Assembly (NCBI GenBank): GCA_943331005.2
Contig: CALQJX020000017.1
Coordinates: 27,553 to 91,552, forward strand
Length of the DNA stretch: 64,000 nt
From: Bordetella parapertussis
GTDB lineage: Bacteria > Bacteroidota > Bacteroidia > Chitinophagales > Chitinophagaceae
Reading direction: 5' to 3'
A program made the position numbers and the translations under genes. Below, piece after piece: positions 26,892 through 35,364 of this stretch. A model generated the notes under the pieces. It worked only from the letters and a program-made list of their open reading frames with translations, had not been told where the DNA came from and did no database searches. Numbering within the stretch: the stretch's first letter is position 1; each line of letters begins with the position of its first letter.

Positions 26892-28022
26892 TTAGCTAAT
26901 CACTGCATTGATAACAGCAAAAACACGCTGCAATTCTTCTTCTGTCATATTAGAGCCCGAAGGCAGGCACAGACCATTGGCAAACAGACGCTCAGAAGTA
27001 CCATCGCCGTAAAATGCTGCACCTTCAAAAACAGGCTGCAAATGCATTGGCTTCCATAATGGCCTCGATTCTATGTTCTCTTTCTCGAATGCCAGTCTGA
27101 GGTCTTCTCTGGTAATTCCTGCCTCTGCAGGATCTATGAGTATGGTAGACAGCCACCTGTTGCTGAAATACCCTGCAGGCTCTTCGCAGAAAGAAATGCC
27201 CTTGCGACCTGCCATAAGCTGATGATACTTGTTATAGATCTCCCTGCGTTTGGCAATACGGTCTGCCAATACCTGCATCTGGCCGCGGCCCACACCGGCA
27301 CACAGATTACTCATGCGGTAGTTGTAGCCTATGCGGGAATGCTGATAGTGAGGCGCCTCGTCGCGGGCCTGCGTGGCCAGAAAACGTGCATCTTTCACCA
27401 CAGCTTCATTGGACGAGACGAGCGCACCGCCACCAGATGTAGTAATGATCTTATTGCCGTTGAATGAAAGTACAGAGATATCGGCCATGGTGCCGCAGCG
27501 GTGCCCGTGTATAGAAGAACCCAGCGCTTCTGCAGCATCTTCCAGAACAGGTATACCATATTTATGCGCCACAGCGTTGATCTCGGCCATTTTTGCAGGC
27601 ATGCCATACAGGTGCACCGGCATTATTGCCTTTGGTTTTTTACCCTTTGCTATACGATCCTGAATGGCAGTTTCCAGCAATTCGGGCGACATATTCCAGG
27701 TATCGCTTTCGCTATCTACAAAGACAGGTATGGCACCTATGTAACTGATAGGATTGGCGGTTGCAGAGAAGGTCATGCTCTGGCATATTACCTCATCTCC
27801 TGCCTTTACACCCAGTAATACCAACCCCAGGTGCAGCCCTGCAGTACCCGAACTGAGCGCAGCCACATGGCTGCCATTGCCCAGAAAAAGCTCCAGGTCC
27901 TGCTCAAAGCCATTAACATTGGGACCCAGCGGCGCAATCCAGTTGGTGGCAAATGCTTCTCTTACAAACTCTTCTTCAGTGCCACCCATGTGTGGCGACG
28001 ACATCCAAATCTTCGGTTTCAT
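26892..28022 (-). CDS. DegT/DnrJ/EryC1-family aminotransferase (PglE-like)
   Basis: 376 residues. PLP enzyme of the sugar aminotransferase family: SSGTAGLHLGL (58-68) binds the cofactor phosphate, Asp162 in EDAAEALGS contacts the pyridine nitrogen, and Lys191 in SFNGNKIITTSGGG forms the Schiff base. The opening WMSSPHMGGTEEEFVREAFATNW is typical of UDP-4-amino-sugar aminotransferases such as PglE and PseC. The upstream gene, two bases away, is a NeuD/PglD-like acetyltransferase, so the pair likely makes an N-acetylated amino sugar for surface glycans. The matching dehydratase (PglF) and glycosyltransferase are not in the window. Role inferred from family and neighbour. Confidence 0.9.
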   Translation of the reverse strand: MKPKIWMSSPHMGGTEEEFVREAFATNWIAPLGPNVNGFEQDLELFLGNGSHVAALSSGTAGLHLGLVLLGVKAGDEVICQSMTFSATANPISYIGAIPVFVDSESDTWNMSPELLETAIQDRIAKGKKPKAIMPVHLYGMPAKMAEINAVAHKYGIPVLEDAAEALGSSIHGHRCGTMADISVLSFNGNKIITTSGGGALVSSNEAVVKDARFLATQARDEAPHYQHSRIGYNYRMSNLCAGVGRGQMQVLADRIAKRREIYNKYHQLMAGRKGISFCEEPAGYFSNRWLSTILIDPAEAGITREDLRLAFEKENIESRPLWKPMHLQPVFEGAAFYGDGTSERLFANGLCLPSGSNMTEEELQRVFAVINAVIS

Positions 28023-28024
28023 GA

Positions 28025-28630
28025 TTATTGTTCTTTGGTTTTTATGACCCTTGCCGGATTACCCACGGCAGTAGCAAAGTCGGGAATATCTTTAATAACT
28101 ACAGCACCGGCACCTATTGTGCACCACTTACCTATCCTGATGCCCTGAATGGCTGTGGCTCCTGCCCCGAAATGGGTCCCCTCCCCTACATGCACATCAC
28201 CACATAGTGTAGCATTGGGAGAAATATGCGCATAGTCACCTATCACACAGTCGTGATCTACAGATACACTGGTATTGATGATGCAGTGCTTACCAATACG
28301 CGCATCGGCATTGATGGTAACACCCGCCATAACAACCGTACCAACCCCTACCTCTGCTCTTGGAGAAATACAGGCATCGGCATGAATGGCATTGCCAAAG
28401 GTGACCTTCTCCTGCAGCCGCTCAGCCACCCTTCTTCGGGTTGCATTCACACCTATACTTATCACAAATGTTTTGGTTACATCAGTCCCTTCGGCAAAGG
28501 GTTTTCTTACGGGATATTCCCACACCTGCGGTTTTTCCGCATCGTCCCACAGCTCTATGCCGGGTGTGTTGGTACTCTCCAGTATCTCTATTATCACCTT
28601 GCCATGTCCGCTGGCTCCGTAAACGATCAT
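28025..28630 (-). CDS. NeuD/PglD-family sugar O/N-acetyltransferase
   Basis: 201 residues. An N-terminal nucleotide-sugar domain opens with VYGASGHGK (3-11), and a left-handed beta-helix of hexapeptide repeats runs from about 83 to 185. His126 in VDHDCVIGDYAHISPNA aligns with the catalytic His of PglD. The C-terminal GNPARVIK closes the family pattern. PglD acetylates UDP-4-amino sugars made by PglE using acetyl-CoA, which fits the adjacent aminotransferase. The gene heads the leftward run, with TATATTTG at 28650-28657. NeuD members acetylate sialic acid instead, but no sialic acid genes are seen. Confidence 0.9.
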   Translation of the reverse strand: MIVYGASGHGKVIIEILESTNTPGIELWDDAEKPQVWEYPVRKPFAEGTDVTKTFVISIGVNATRRRVAERLQEKVTFGNAIHADACISPRAEVGVGTVVMAGVTINADARIGKHCIINTSVSVDHDCVIGDYAHISPNATLCGDVHVGEGTHFGAGATAIQGIRIGKWCTIGAGAVVIKDIPDFATAVGNPARVIKTKEQ

Positions 28631-28649
28631 AAGTGGTGTTTAGCAGTAG

Positions 28650-28657
28650 CAAATATA
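28650..28657 (-). promoter_or_regulatory. -7 promoter element TATATTTG for the acetyltransferase run
   Basis: TAnnTTTG on the minus strand, 19 bases before the ATG at 28630. Confidence 0.5.
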
Positions 28658-28698
28658 CTCAGTATAGCTCAGGAAATACACATAAAACATCCCTCCAA

Positions 28699-30906
28699 TT
28701 ACCTGATCCAACGGAGTCGCAGACTATTGGTTACAACCGATACAGAGCTGAGCGCCATTGCCGCACCGGCTATCATAGGGTTCAGCAGGAAGCCGTTTAC
28801 CGGATACAATATACCCGCAGCTACAGGAATACCAATCACATTGTAGAAGAAAGCCCAGAAGAGATTCTGCCTGATGATGCGAACTGTCTTGCGGGAAAGG
28901 TCTATGGCACGTGGAATAGCGGCCAGATCGGAGGAAATGATAGTGATACCGGCAACATCCATGGCTATGTCTGTGCCCTTGCCCATGGCTATACTCACAT
29001 TGGCCTGTGCCAGTGCCTGACTGTCGTTGATGCCATCGCCGACCATAGCTACTACCTTGCCTTCCTTTTGCAACTTACTCACAAAGGCGGCCTTCTCTGA
29101 CGGCGAAACCCCTGCAATAACATGAGTGATACCCGCCTGACGGGCTATCTCTGCTGCAGTATGCTCATTATCTCCGGTAAGCATGTAAACATCTATACCC
29201 ATTCGGGTAAGCTGTGCAACCGTGTCGCGGGAGGTAGATTTTATTTTGTCGCCCAGCGCCACAATGCCCAGCGCCTTGCCATGATCTGAGAACCAGATGA
29301 CTGTATATGCATTTCGTGCATAATCGGCTGCTTTTTGCTGCAATGACTGTGGTATGCTGATATTTATAGAGGTCATCAGCTTTTCGCTGCCTACAAAATA
29401 AATAGTACGGTTCTGAAATGCGGTTACACCGCCACCAGGAATATTGGAAAAAGAATTGACCGGCAGCACCTCTGCCCCGTTTGTCTGCAGATACGCTGCC
29501 AGCGACCTTGCCAAAGGATGTTCCGACAAAGACTCCAGACTATACAATACTGAAGCGAGTTGCTTTTCGTCTGCACCTTCAGCCCACACCATTTCTATCA
29601 CCTCGGGCTTGCCATAGGTAATGGTGCCTGTTTTATCCAACACTATGGCATTTACCTTGCAGGCCTGTTCGAGACTACGGGCATCTTTTACCAGTATACC
29701 ATGCTCTGCACCCTTGCCTATACCTGCCACCAATGCGGTAGGCGTAGCCAAACCCAATGCGCAGGGACAGGCTATGACCAGCACTGTAACCAAGGCAGAG
29801 ATGCCATAAACAAAACCATTATCGCCACCAAGCAACAACCACAGCACAAAACTGAATAGTGCAATACCCATGATCACAGGCACAAAAACCGCCGCGATCT
29901 TATCTGCCAGCTGCTGCACAGGGGCTTTACTGCCCTGTGCCTCCTGCACCATTTTTATGATGCGCGCCAGCATAGTATCTGCACCCACCTTTTCTGCTAC
30001 ATACCTGAAACTTCCGGATTGATTGACCGTGCCTGCAAATACTCTTGCGCCGGGTTCTTTCTCTACCGGCACAGGCTCTCCGCTCAGCATACTCTCATCT
30101 ACAAAAGAATTACCCTCTGCCACCTTTCCATCAACCGCTATACGTTCGCCCGGGCGGGAAACCAGCATGTCGCCGGACAATACCATTTCTATAGCCACTT
30201 CTTCGTAAGTACCGGCCGCAGATACACGAGATACGGTACGTGGTTGCAGCCCTACCAGCTTTTTAATAGCGAAAGAGGTGTCGGACTTAGCTTTTTCTTC
30301 CAGCAATTTGCCCAGCAAAATGAAAGTAATGACCACGGCAGAAGCCTCGAAGTATACATGTCCATGCAGCCCCCTGCTCATCCAGAAATGGGGAAACAGA
30401 GTATTAAAAACACTGTATACATAGGCAACCCCTGTACTAAGCGCTACCAGAGAATCCATGGTAGCAATGCGATGACGCAACTGCTTCCATGCTCCTGTAA
30501 AGAACCGTGAACCACCCCAGAACACTACAGGCGTAGCCAGTGCCCACATAATATAATTGGCATAGGGCATATCCATGATGAACATACCTATAATGACCAA
30601 AGGAATAGAAAAAACTATGGAGACTGTGGCTCTTACTTTCAGCTGGCTGATGTTTCCGGCTTTTACCTCGGCAGCAATACCCTCGTCCTGACTGACAATG
30701 ATATCGTAGCCTATAGACTTTACAGCGCTTCTGATCTTTGAGGTATCAGCCACTTCATCGTCAAGCTCCACCAGTGCATTGCCATTGGCATAGTTCACTC
30801 CGGCGTGCATTACGCCCCTTTGCGCAGACAATACCTTCTCTACACTTGCTGCACAGGATGCGCAACTCATACCCGTAACCGGAAATACCTGCTTCACTAC
30901 TGCCAT
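28699..30906 (-). CDS. copA: Copper-exporting P1B-type ATPase
   Basis: 735 residues. One heavy-metal-associated domain at the N-terminus (GMSCASC, Cys15 and Cys18) is followed by eight membrane helices. The ion-binding CPC lies at 380-382 ([15 protein letters not shown]), the phosphorylation site Asp424 in DKTGTIT, and the hinge in [15 protein letters not shown]. The A-domain motif SGEP is at 275-278. CPC together with a C-terminal membrane helix of the form MAxSSVSVVxNSLRLR (here [16 protein letters not shown]) points to Cu(I) export rather than Zn or Cd. It pumps copper out of the cytoplasm. No CsoR or CueR regulator or copper chaperone is adjacent. Confidence 0.95.
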   Translation of the reverse strand: MAVVKQVFPVTGMSCASCAASVEKVLSAQRGVMHAGVNYANGNALVELDDEVADTSKIRSAVKSIGYDIIVSQDEGIAAEVKAGNISQLKVRATVSIVFSIPLVIIGMFIMDMPYANYIMWALATPVVFWGGSRFFTGAWKQLRHRIATMDSLVALSTGVAYVYSVFNTLFPHFWMSRGLHGHVYFEASAVVITFILLGKLLEEKAKSDTSFAIKKLVGLQPRTVSRVSAAGTYEEVAIEMVLSGDMLVSRPGERIAVDGKVAEGNSFVDESMLSGEPVPVEKEPGARVFAGTVNQSGSFRYVAEKVGADTMLARIIKMVQEAQGSKAPVQQLADKIAAVFVPVIMGIALFSFVLWLLLGGDNGFVYGISALVTVLVIACPCALGLATPTALVAGIGKGAEHGILVKDARSLEQACKVNAIVLDKTGTITYGKPEVIEMVWAEGADEKQLASVLYSLESLSEHPLARSLAAYLQTNGAEVLPVNSFSNIPGGGVTAFQNRTIYFVGSEKLMTSINISIPQSLQQKAADYARNAYTVIWFSDHGKALGIVALGDKIKSTSRDTVAQLTRMGIDVYMLTGDNEHTAAEIARQAGITHVIAGVSPSEKAAFVSKLQKEGKVVAMVGDGINDSQALAQANVSIAMGKGTDIAMDVAGITIISSDLAAIPRAIDLSRKTVRIIRQNLFWAFFYNVIGIPVAAGILYPVNGFLLNPMIAGAAMALSSVSVVTNSLRLRWIR

Positions 30907-30974
30907 AACGGATATTTATGCAAAGTACTACCTAAAAAGGCGAATAAATGCTGAGAATGGTCAGCCGGGTGGTA

Positions 30975-31463
30975 CTATTTAGTAATGGCAAACTTCATAC
31001 CCTTGCCCATTATTACCGTACCGCCAGCCTCTCCGGGCTTTGTTTTGAGGACCTCTATTTTATTGAAGAAGGCACTGTCGCCCGACTTCATACGCTCGTA
31101 AATATTATTGGTAATACCGGCACTCAACGTATCTCCGGTACAGTATTCGGACAGGTAATCGACATTCACCATCAGGTTACCTACAGAATCTTCATAAAGC
31201 ATACGTTCTGCATAGACAAATTCGAAACCGACCACCTTGTATTTGTTGCCCAGTGAATCGCGGGAAGTAAGTCCCTGTTTCAGCAGATTGCCCAACAATT
31301 CCTTGGGAATAATACCGCCTTTATAGTCTGAATTGCCCAGATAAGCCTGTGGCATAAATATCTTCTTAGGCTTTGCCCCAGCCGCCACCTTTGTTTGTGC
31401 AACTACACTTGGTGCCGATAAAAACGACACACCCAACATTATGATACCAGCTATACGATACAT
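30975..31463 (-). CDS. Secreted protein of unknown function
   Basis: 162 residues from the second ATG (31463); the first at 31469 lies almost inside the -7 element TATTTTTG, so the later start fits better. Signal peptide MYRIAGIIMLGVSFLSAPSVVAQ. The mature protein has no domain I can name with confidence. Its last third (SGDSAFFNKIEVLKTKPG...GKGMKFAITK) resembles the closing strands of GldM C-terminal domains, where a G-D-x-x-x-F-x-x-I pattern precedes the last strand. That similarity is weak and I do not assign function. It is monocistronic, between copA and the PolX-like gene. Confidence 0.7.
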   Translation of the reverse strand: MYRIAGIIMLGVSFLSAPSVVAQTKVAAGAKPKKIFMPQAYLGNSDYKGGIIPKELLGNLLKQGLTSRDSLGNKYKVVGFEFVYAERMLYEDSVGNLMVNVDYLSEYCTGDTLSAGITNNIYERMKSGDSAFFNKIEVLKTKPGEAGGTVIMGKGMKFAITK

Positions 31464-31470
31464 GACCATT

Positions 31471-31478
31471 CAAAAATA
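31471..31478 (-). promoter_or_regulatory. -7 promoter element TATTTTTG directly at the start codon
   Basis: TAnnTTTG on the minus strand, ending eight bases before the ATG at 31463; transcription would begin close to the start codon. Confidence 0.45.
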
Positions 31479-31603
31479 ATTATTTTCTTCAGTAATCGAA
31501 GCACAATATTGTTAAAGACCTTCTACTATACAAATTGATTTTTTACGGGTCATTATACTATTCCTGCCTATTTTTGAATATTGCTACTAAAAGTATCTGC
31601 CCG

Positions 31604-33262
31604 ATGAACAATTACGAGATAGCCGACCATTTTTCACTGCTGAGTAAGCTGATGGACATACATGGAGAAGACAGTTTCCGCTCCAAATCATACAGCATAG
31701 CCGCCTACAACATAGAGCGCCTGCCCGGCGAAGCTGCAGATATAGACGATGCTACCTTGTTTGGCATGAAGGGCATAGGCAACTCTACCGGTAAAAAAAT
31801 AAGGGAATTGCAAACCACCGGCAAAATGCAGTCACTGGAAGATATGCTGGCAAAAACACCGGCCGGCATACTGGAAATGCTGCAGATAAAGGGACTGGGA
31901 CCCAAGAAGATCTCTGTGATATGGACTGAACTGGGCATAGAGTCGCTGGGCGAACTGGAATATGCCTGCAATGAGAACAGGCTGGTGGCACTGAAAGGAT
32001 TTGGCGCCAAAACACAGGAAAGTGTGCTGCAAAATCTGGCCTACTTCAAGCAGAATATAGGTTTCCATCTATGGGCAGAGGCAGAAGCCTTTGCAAAGAT
32101 CATACTGGCACAACTGCAACTCCGGTTTCCGTGCAACCGATTCGCCCCGACCGGAGATCTGCGCAGGCAGCTGGAAACACTGGAATTTGTGGACATTGTT
32201 ACTGATGCCTACTCAGCACAACTATCAGAAGAGTTCACTTCCACGGAAGGCACAACTACAGAAGCTACTGACGATCATTTGCTCGTGCACATACCTGGCC
32301 AACCCAGACTGAGGTTCATAACCTGTAGTACTGCAGCCTTCTATACTACCCTGTTCCTAACTACCGGCAGTGACGATTTCCTGACTGCTTTCAGGGAGCA
32401 ACATACCATACCCGACAATGCCAACAGCGAAGAGGAGATCTTTACCGGTAACGGCCTGCCAATGATACCTGCCATGATGCGGGAAACAGCAGCTGTACTC
32501 AACAAACCTGCAAGCACTTTCAGCAACCTCATTCAACCATCTGATATCAGGGGTATCATACACTCGCACTCCAAGTGGAGTGACGGGGTGAATACGCTGG
32601 AAGAAATGGCTGTTGCCGCCAAAAAAGCAGGACTGGAATACCTGGTCATAAGCGACCACTCGCAAACCGCAGTATATGCCGATGGCCTGAAACCCGAACG
32701 CATAGCCGCGCAACACCAGGAAATAGACGCGCTGAACGCAAAACTGGCACCTTTCAGAATATTCAAAAGTATAGAGTCTGATATACTGGGAGATGGCAGC
32801 CTCGACTACAGCGATCAGGTTCTGGCCACCTTCGACATGGTGATAGCCAGTGTGCACAGCAATCTGAAAATGAGCCAGGAAAAGGCAATGGAACGAGTAT
32901 TAACAGCCATCCGCAACCCCTTCACCACCATACTGGGGCATCCTACCGGCAGACTGTTGCTATCGCGCAAGGGGTATCCGCTGGATCATAAAGTGATCAT
33001 AGACACCTGTGCCGAACACAATGTGGTCATAGAAATAAACGCGCACCCCCGCAGGCTGGATATGGACTGGCGCTGGATAGAATATGCTATGGAACGTGGC
33101 GTACTCTTGTCTGTAGACCCCGATGCGCACAGTATAGAAGGGTATCACGATACCTACTATGGAGTTATGGTGGCTCAGAAGGGTGGATTAACTGCTGCAT
33201 CGAACCTTAGCAGTTACTCACTGGCTCAACTGGAAGCTTTTCTGCAACAAAAGAAAAAGTAA
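31604..33262 (+). CDS. PolX-like protein with degenerate polymerase site and intact PHP domain
   Basis: 552 residues from the ATG at 31604, which opens the family's helix-hairpin-helix domain; a start at 31535 adds a non-homologous head. Layout: HhH/8-kDa region (1-150, with MKGIGNSTGKKI and IKGLGPKKI), nucleotidyltransferase region (150-265), PHP exonuclease region (315-545). The PHP metal residues look complete: HSHSKWSDG (320-328), SDHS (350-353), SIESDI (389-394), SVHS and DPDAHS. The polymerase site does not. Where bacterial PolX has GSLRR and DxD, this protein has GDLRR (184-188) and FVD (195-197), and the third Asp position reads PRLR. It may therefore act as a nuclease or phosphoesterase only. 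This comparison is from memory of B. subtilis PolX. Confidence 0.85.
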   Translation: MNNYEIADHFSLLSKLMDIHGEDSFRSKSYSIAAYNIERLPGEAADIDDATLFGMKGIGNSTGKKIRELQTTGKMQSLEDMLAKTPAGILEMLQIKGLGPKKISVIWTELGIESLGELEYACNENRLVALKGFGAKTQESVLQNLAYFKQNIGFHLWAEAEAFAKIILAQLQLRFPCNRFAPTGDLRRQLETLEFVDIVTDAYSAQLSEEFTSTEGTTTEATDDHLLVHIPGQPRLRFITCSTAAFYTTLFLTTGSDDFLTAFREQHTIPDNANSEEEIFTGNGLPMIPAMMRETAAVLNKPASTFSNLIQPSDIRGIIHSHSKWSDGVNTLEEMAVAAKKAGLEYLVISDHSQTAVYADGLKPERIAAQHQEIDALNAKLAPFRIFKSIESDILGDGSLDYSDQVLATFDMVIASVHSNLKMSQEKAMERVLTAIRNPFTTILGHPTGRLLLSRKGYPLDHKVIIDTCAEHNVVIEINAHPRRLDMDWRWIEYAMERGVLLSVDPDAHSIEGYHDTYYGVMVAQKGGLTAASNLSSYSLAQLEAFLQQKKK

Positions 33263-33279
33263 ATAACACACAACCGCAT

Positions 33280-33315
33280 AAAAACAGGTACAAAGGATGA
33301 GCTTATCCTTTGTAC
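33280..33315 (-). terminator. Terminator hairpin embedded in the dnaG stop codon
   Basis: Perfect 11-bp stem GTACAAAGGAT/ATCCTTTGTAC (33288-33298 and 33305-33315). The dnaG stop codon (TTA complement at 33303-33305) sits at the stem-loop junction. On the minus strand the hairpin is followed by CTGTTTTTATG. The last dnaG codons thus form half of the terminator. Confidence 0.75.
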
Positions 33316-35273
33316 TTCTGCGATTTGAACACCACTGTTTTGTGGCGTTTCAGGATCTCTTTTTCCTGCTCGCGCATAATGAGAAATTTCTCCTGATATA
33401 CCTGCAGCATCAACGGATCTTTCTCAGTATTGATCATCTCCATGATGCGTCCCTGAAGGAATAATATCTTGTGCAGTTCGAAATAAGTAAGTGTACTCTC
33501 CACATCACTCTGATACAGGTCTTTATCGGGTGTGGTTTCTATACCATATCGTTCCTTCCACTTATCGCTGATACTGTATCTGGGGTGCAATAAGGAAGCC
33601 ATTCTGTTGCGCACCTCGGCATCGGTATGACGCAGGTAGAACTGCACATCATTTACCTTGCCATTCATAGTATTGTCGTCCATATAGGACACGAACAGAT
33701 CGCGCACCTTTTCATTGGTCAGCAGATTCACCTCTACCCTGTCTTCCAGCATTTTGGCAACGCTGTCATATCCTTCTATGGGCATGCCACCATACTCTAT
33801 GAGTACCCTTAGTATCTGCCATTCCAGATTGTCATCTGCAGGCTTTTTGATACCCGACATTTGTGCCTCTTCTTCGGCAGCAATCTGTTCGGGTGGCGGT
33901 AGTACCTCATCGCTGGGCTGTATGCCCTCAGCACGGCGGGCGTGTCGCTGCTCGGTCTCTATCCTGTCGCGTATGTATTTGTTGATCAGGTTTACCAGTC
34001 CAGCCTCATCTACACTCAGCTTCTGGGCAGCCAGCCTTATGAAGTGATTCTGCAGCGCAAAATCTTCAGCCTTATTGATCCTGGAAATACTCTCTGCTAT
34101 CTCATTCACCAGCTTAGACTTCTTCATGGGGTCATTACCCGCATCGGTAAGTCCTACCTGCAGCCTGAAGCTGATCACATCCTGCTTATGCTCCTTGATG
34201 TATTCATGAAAACGGGCAGCACCCATTTTCTGTACAAAACTATCCGGGTCTTCGCCCTCAGGCAGCAACACCAGCTGCACATTGAAGCTTTGCGACAATG
34301 CCATATCCAGGCCACGCAGTGCAGCCTTGATTCCTGCCGCATCACCATCATACAGAATAGTAAGATTCTTGGTAAGCTGACCTATCAGACGCAGCTGATC
34401 CTCGGTGAGTGAGGTACCGCTACTGGACACTACATTCTCTACCCCACCCTGATGCAGCGAAATAACATCAGTATAGCCCTCTACCAGCAAACATTCATCC
34501 ATCTTGCCGATGGACTGACGGCTCTGGTACATGCCATAGAGCACCTTACTTTTTATGTAAAGCTCATTCTCGGGCGTATTGATGTATTTGGGTGCTTTCT
34601 CTGTGGTTTTAAGTATGCGTGCGCCAAAACCCAGTATTCGACCCGTCATGCTCTGTATAGGGAAGATCACCCTTCCCCTGTACACATCATGATACATGCC
34701 GTTGCGATTCTTGGCAAGTCCTGCCTTTTCCAGCATATCGGCATTGTAGCCCTTGGCAATAGCATCTTTATAGAACTGATCGCCTCTTTCTGGGTTATAT
34801 CCCAGCCTGAACCGGTCTATTATCTCTTTCCTGAATCCTCTTTGTTTGAAATACCCAAGCCCTACTACCTGCCCCTCCTCGGTGTTGAACATGGTATCGT
34901 AGAAGTAAGCGGCGGCAAACTCGTTCAGTATGCGCAGCGATTCGCTAACCTGTTGCTGCACCTGCTGCTCAGGCGACCGTTCAGACTCTTCCAGCCCTAT
35001 TTTGTAATAGTCGGCCAGCCATCTTATAGCCTCGGGATAGGTAAGTTTTTCGTGCTCCTGCACAAAAGTAACCACATCGCCGGCCTTGCCGCAACCAAAA
35101 CACTTATAGATACCTTTTGCCGGAGAAACGTTGAAAGAGGGTGTCTTTTCGTTGTGAAACGGGCAATTGGCAATGTAATTGGTGCCTCTTCTTTTCAGTC
35201 GAATGAATTGGCCCAGCACATCTACAATGTCTGCGCGGGCCATTACTTCCTGTATGGAGGCTTGTGTGATCAT
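33303..35273 (-). CDS. dnaG: DNA primase
   Basis: 656 residues, normal for DnaG. It makes RNA primers for replication with the DnaB helicase. The CHC2 zinc site is Cys37, His40, Cys58 and Cys61 (NCPFHNEKTPSF...YKCFGCGKAGD). The TOPRIM region contains EGYTDVISLHQGG and the acidic YDGDAAGIKAALRG. The C-terminal helicase-interacting part is present, with the Lys-rich end KRHKTVVFKSQKYKG. An element TACATTTG ends eight bases before the ATG, so the message may be nearly leaderless. In many bacteria dnaG lies with rpsU and rpoD; here it stands alone, and the sigma factor is 24 kb away. Confidence 0.97.
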   Translation of the reverse strand: MITQASIQEVMARADIVDVLGQFIRLKRRGTNYIANCPFHNEKTPSFNVSPAKGIYKCFGCGKAGDVVTFVQEHEKLTYPEAIRWLADYYKIGLEESERSPEQQVQQQVSESLRILNEFAAAYFYDTMFNTEEGQVVGLGYFKQRGFRKEIIDRFRLGYNPERGDQFYKDAIAKGYNADMLEKAGLAKNRNGMYHDVYRGRVIFPIQSMTGRILGFGARILKTTEKAPKYINTPENELYIKSKVLYGMYQSRQSIGKMDECLLVEGYTDVISLHQGGVENVVSSSGTSLTEDQLRLIGQLTKNLTILYDGDAAGIKAALRGLDMALSQSFNVQLVLLPEGEDPDSFVQKMGAARFHEYIKEHKQDVISFRLQVGLTDAGNDPMKKSKLVNEIAESISRINKAEDFALQNHFIRLAAQKLSVDEAGLVNLINKYIRDRIETEQRHARRAEGIQPSDEVLPPPEQIAAEEEAQMSGIKKPADDNLEWQILRVLIEYGGMPIEGYDSVAKMLEDRVEVNLLTNEKVRDLFVSYMDDNTMNGKVNDVQFYLRHTDAEVRNRMASLLHPRYSISDKWKERYGIETTPDKDLYQSDVESTLTYFELHKILFLQGRIMEMINTEKDPLMLQVYQEKFLIMREQEKEILKRHKTVVFKSQKYKG

Positions 35274-35280
35274 CTGGATA

Positions 35281-35288
35281 CAAATGTA
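35281..35288 (-). promoter_or_regulatory. -7 promoter element TACATTTG for dnaG
   Basis: TAnnTTTG on the minus strand, only seven bases between its end and the dnaG ATG at 35273. Confidence 0.55.
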
Positions 35289-35337
35289 GCGAAGAAATGA
35301 CCGTGAAACATATTAACTGTTTACCCCTTAATTGTGG

Positions 35338-35345
35338 TACCTTTG
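35338..35345 (+). promoter_or_regulatory. -7 promoter element TACCTTTG for the pseudouridine synthase
   Basis: TAnnTTTG, 19 bases before the ATG at 35365. It diverges from the dnaG element 50 bases away. Confidence 0.5.
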
Positions 35346-35364
35346 TCGGTTCTAAGCAAGAAAT

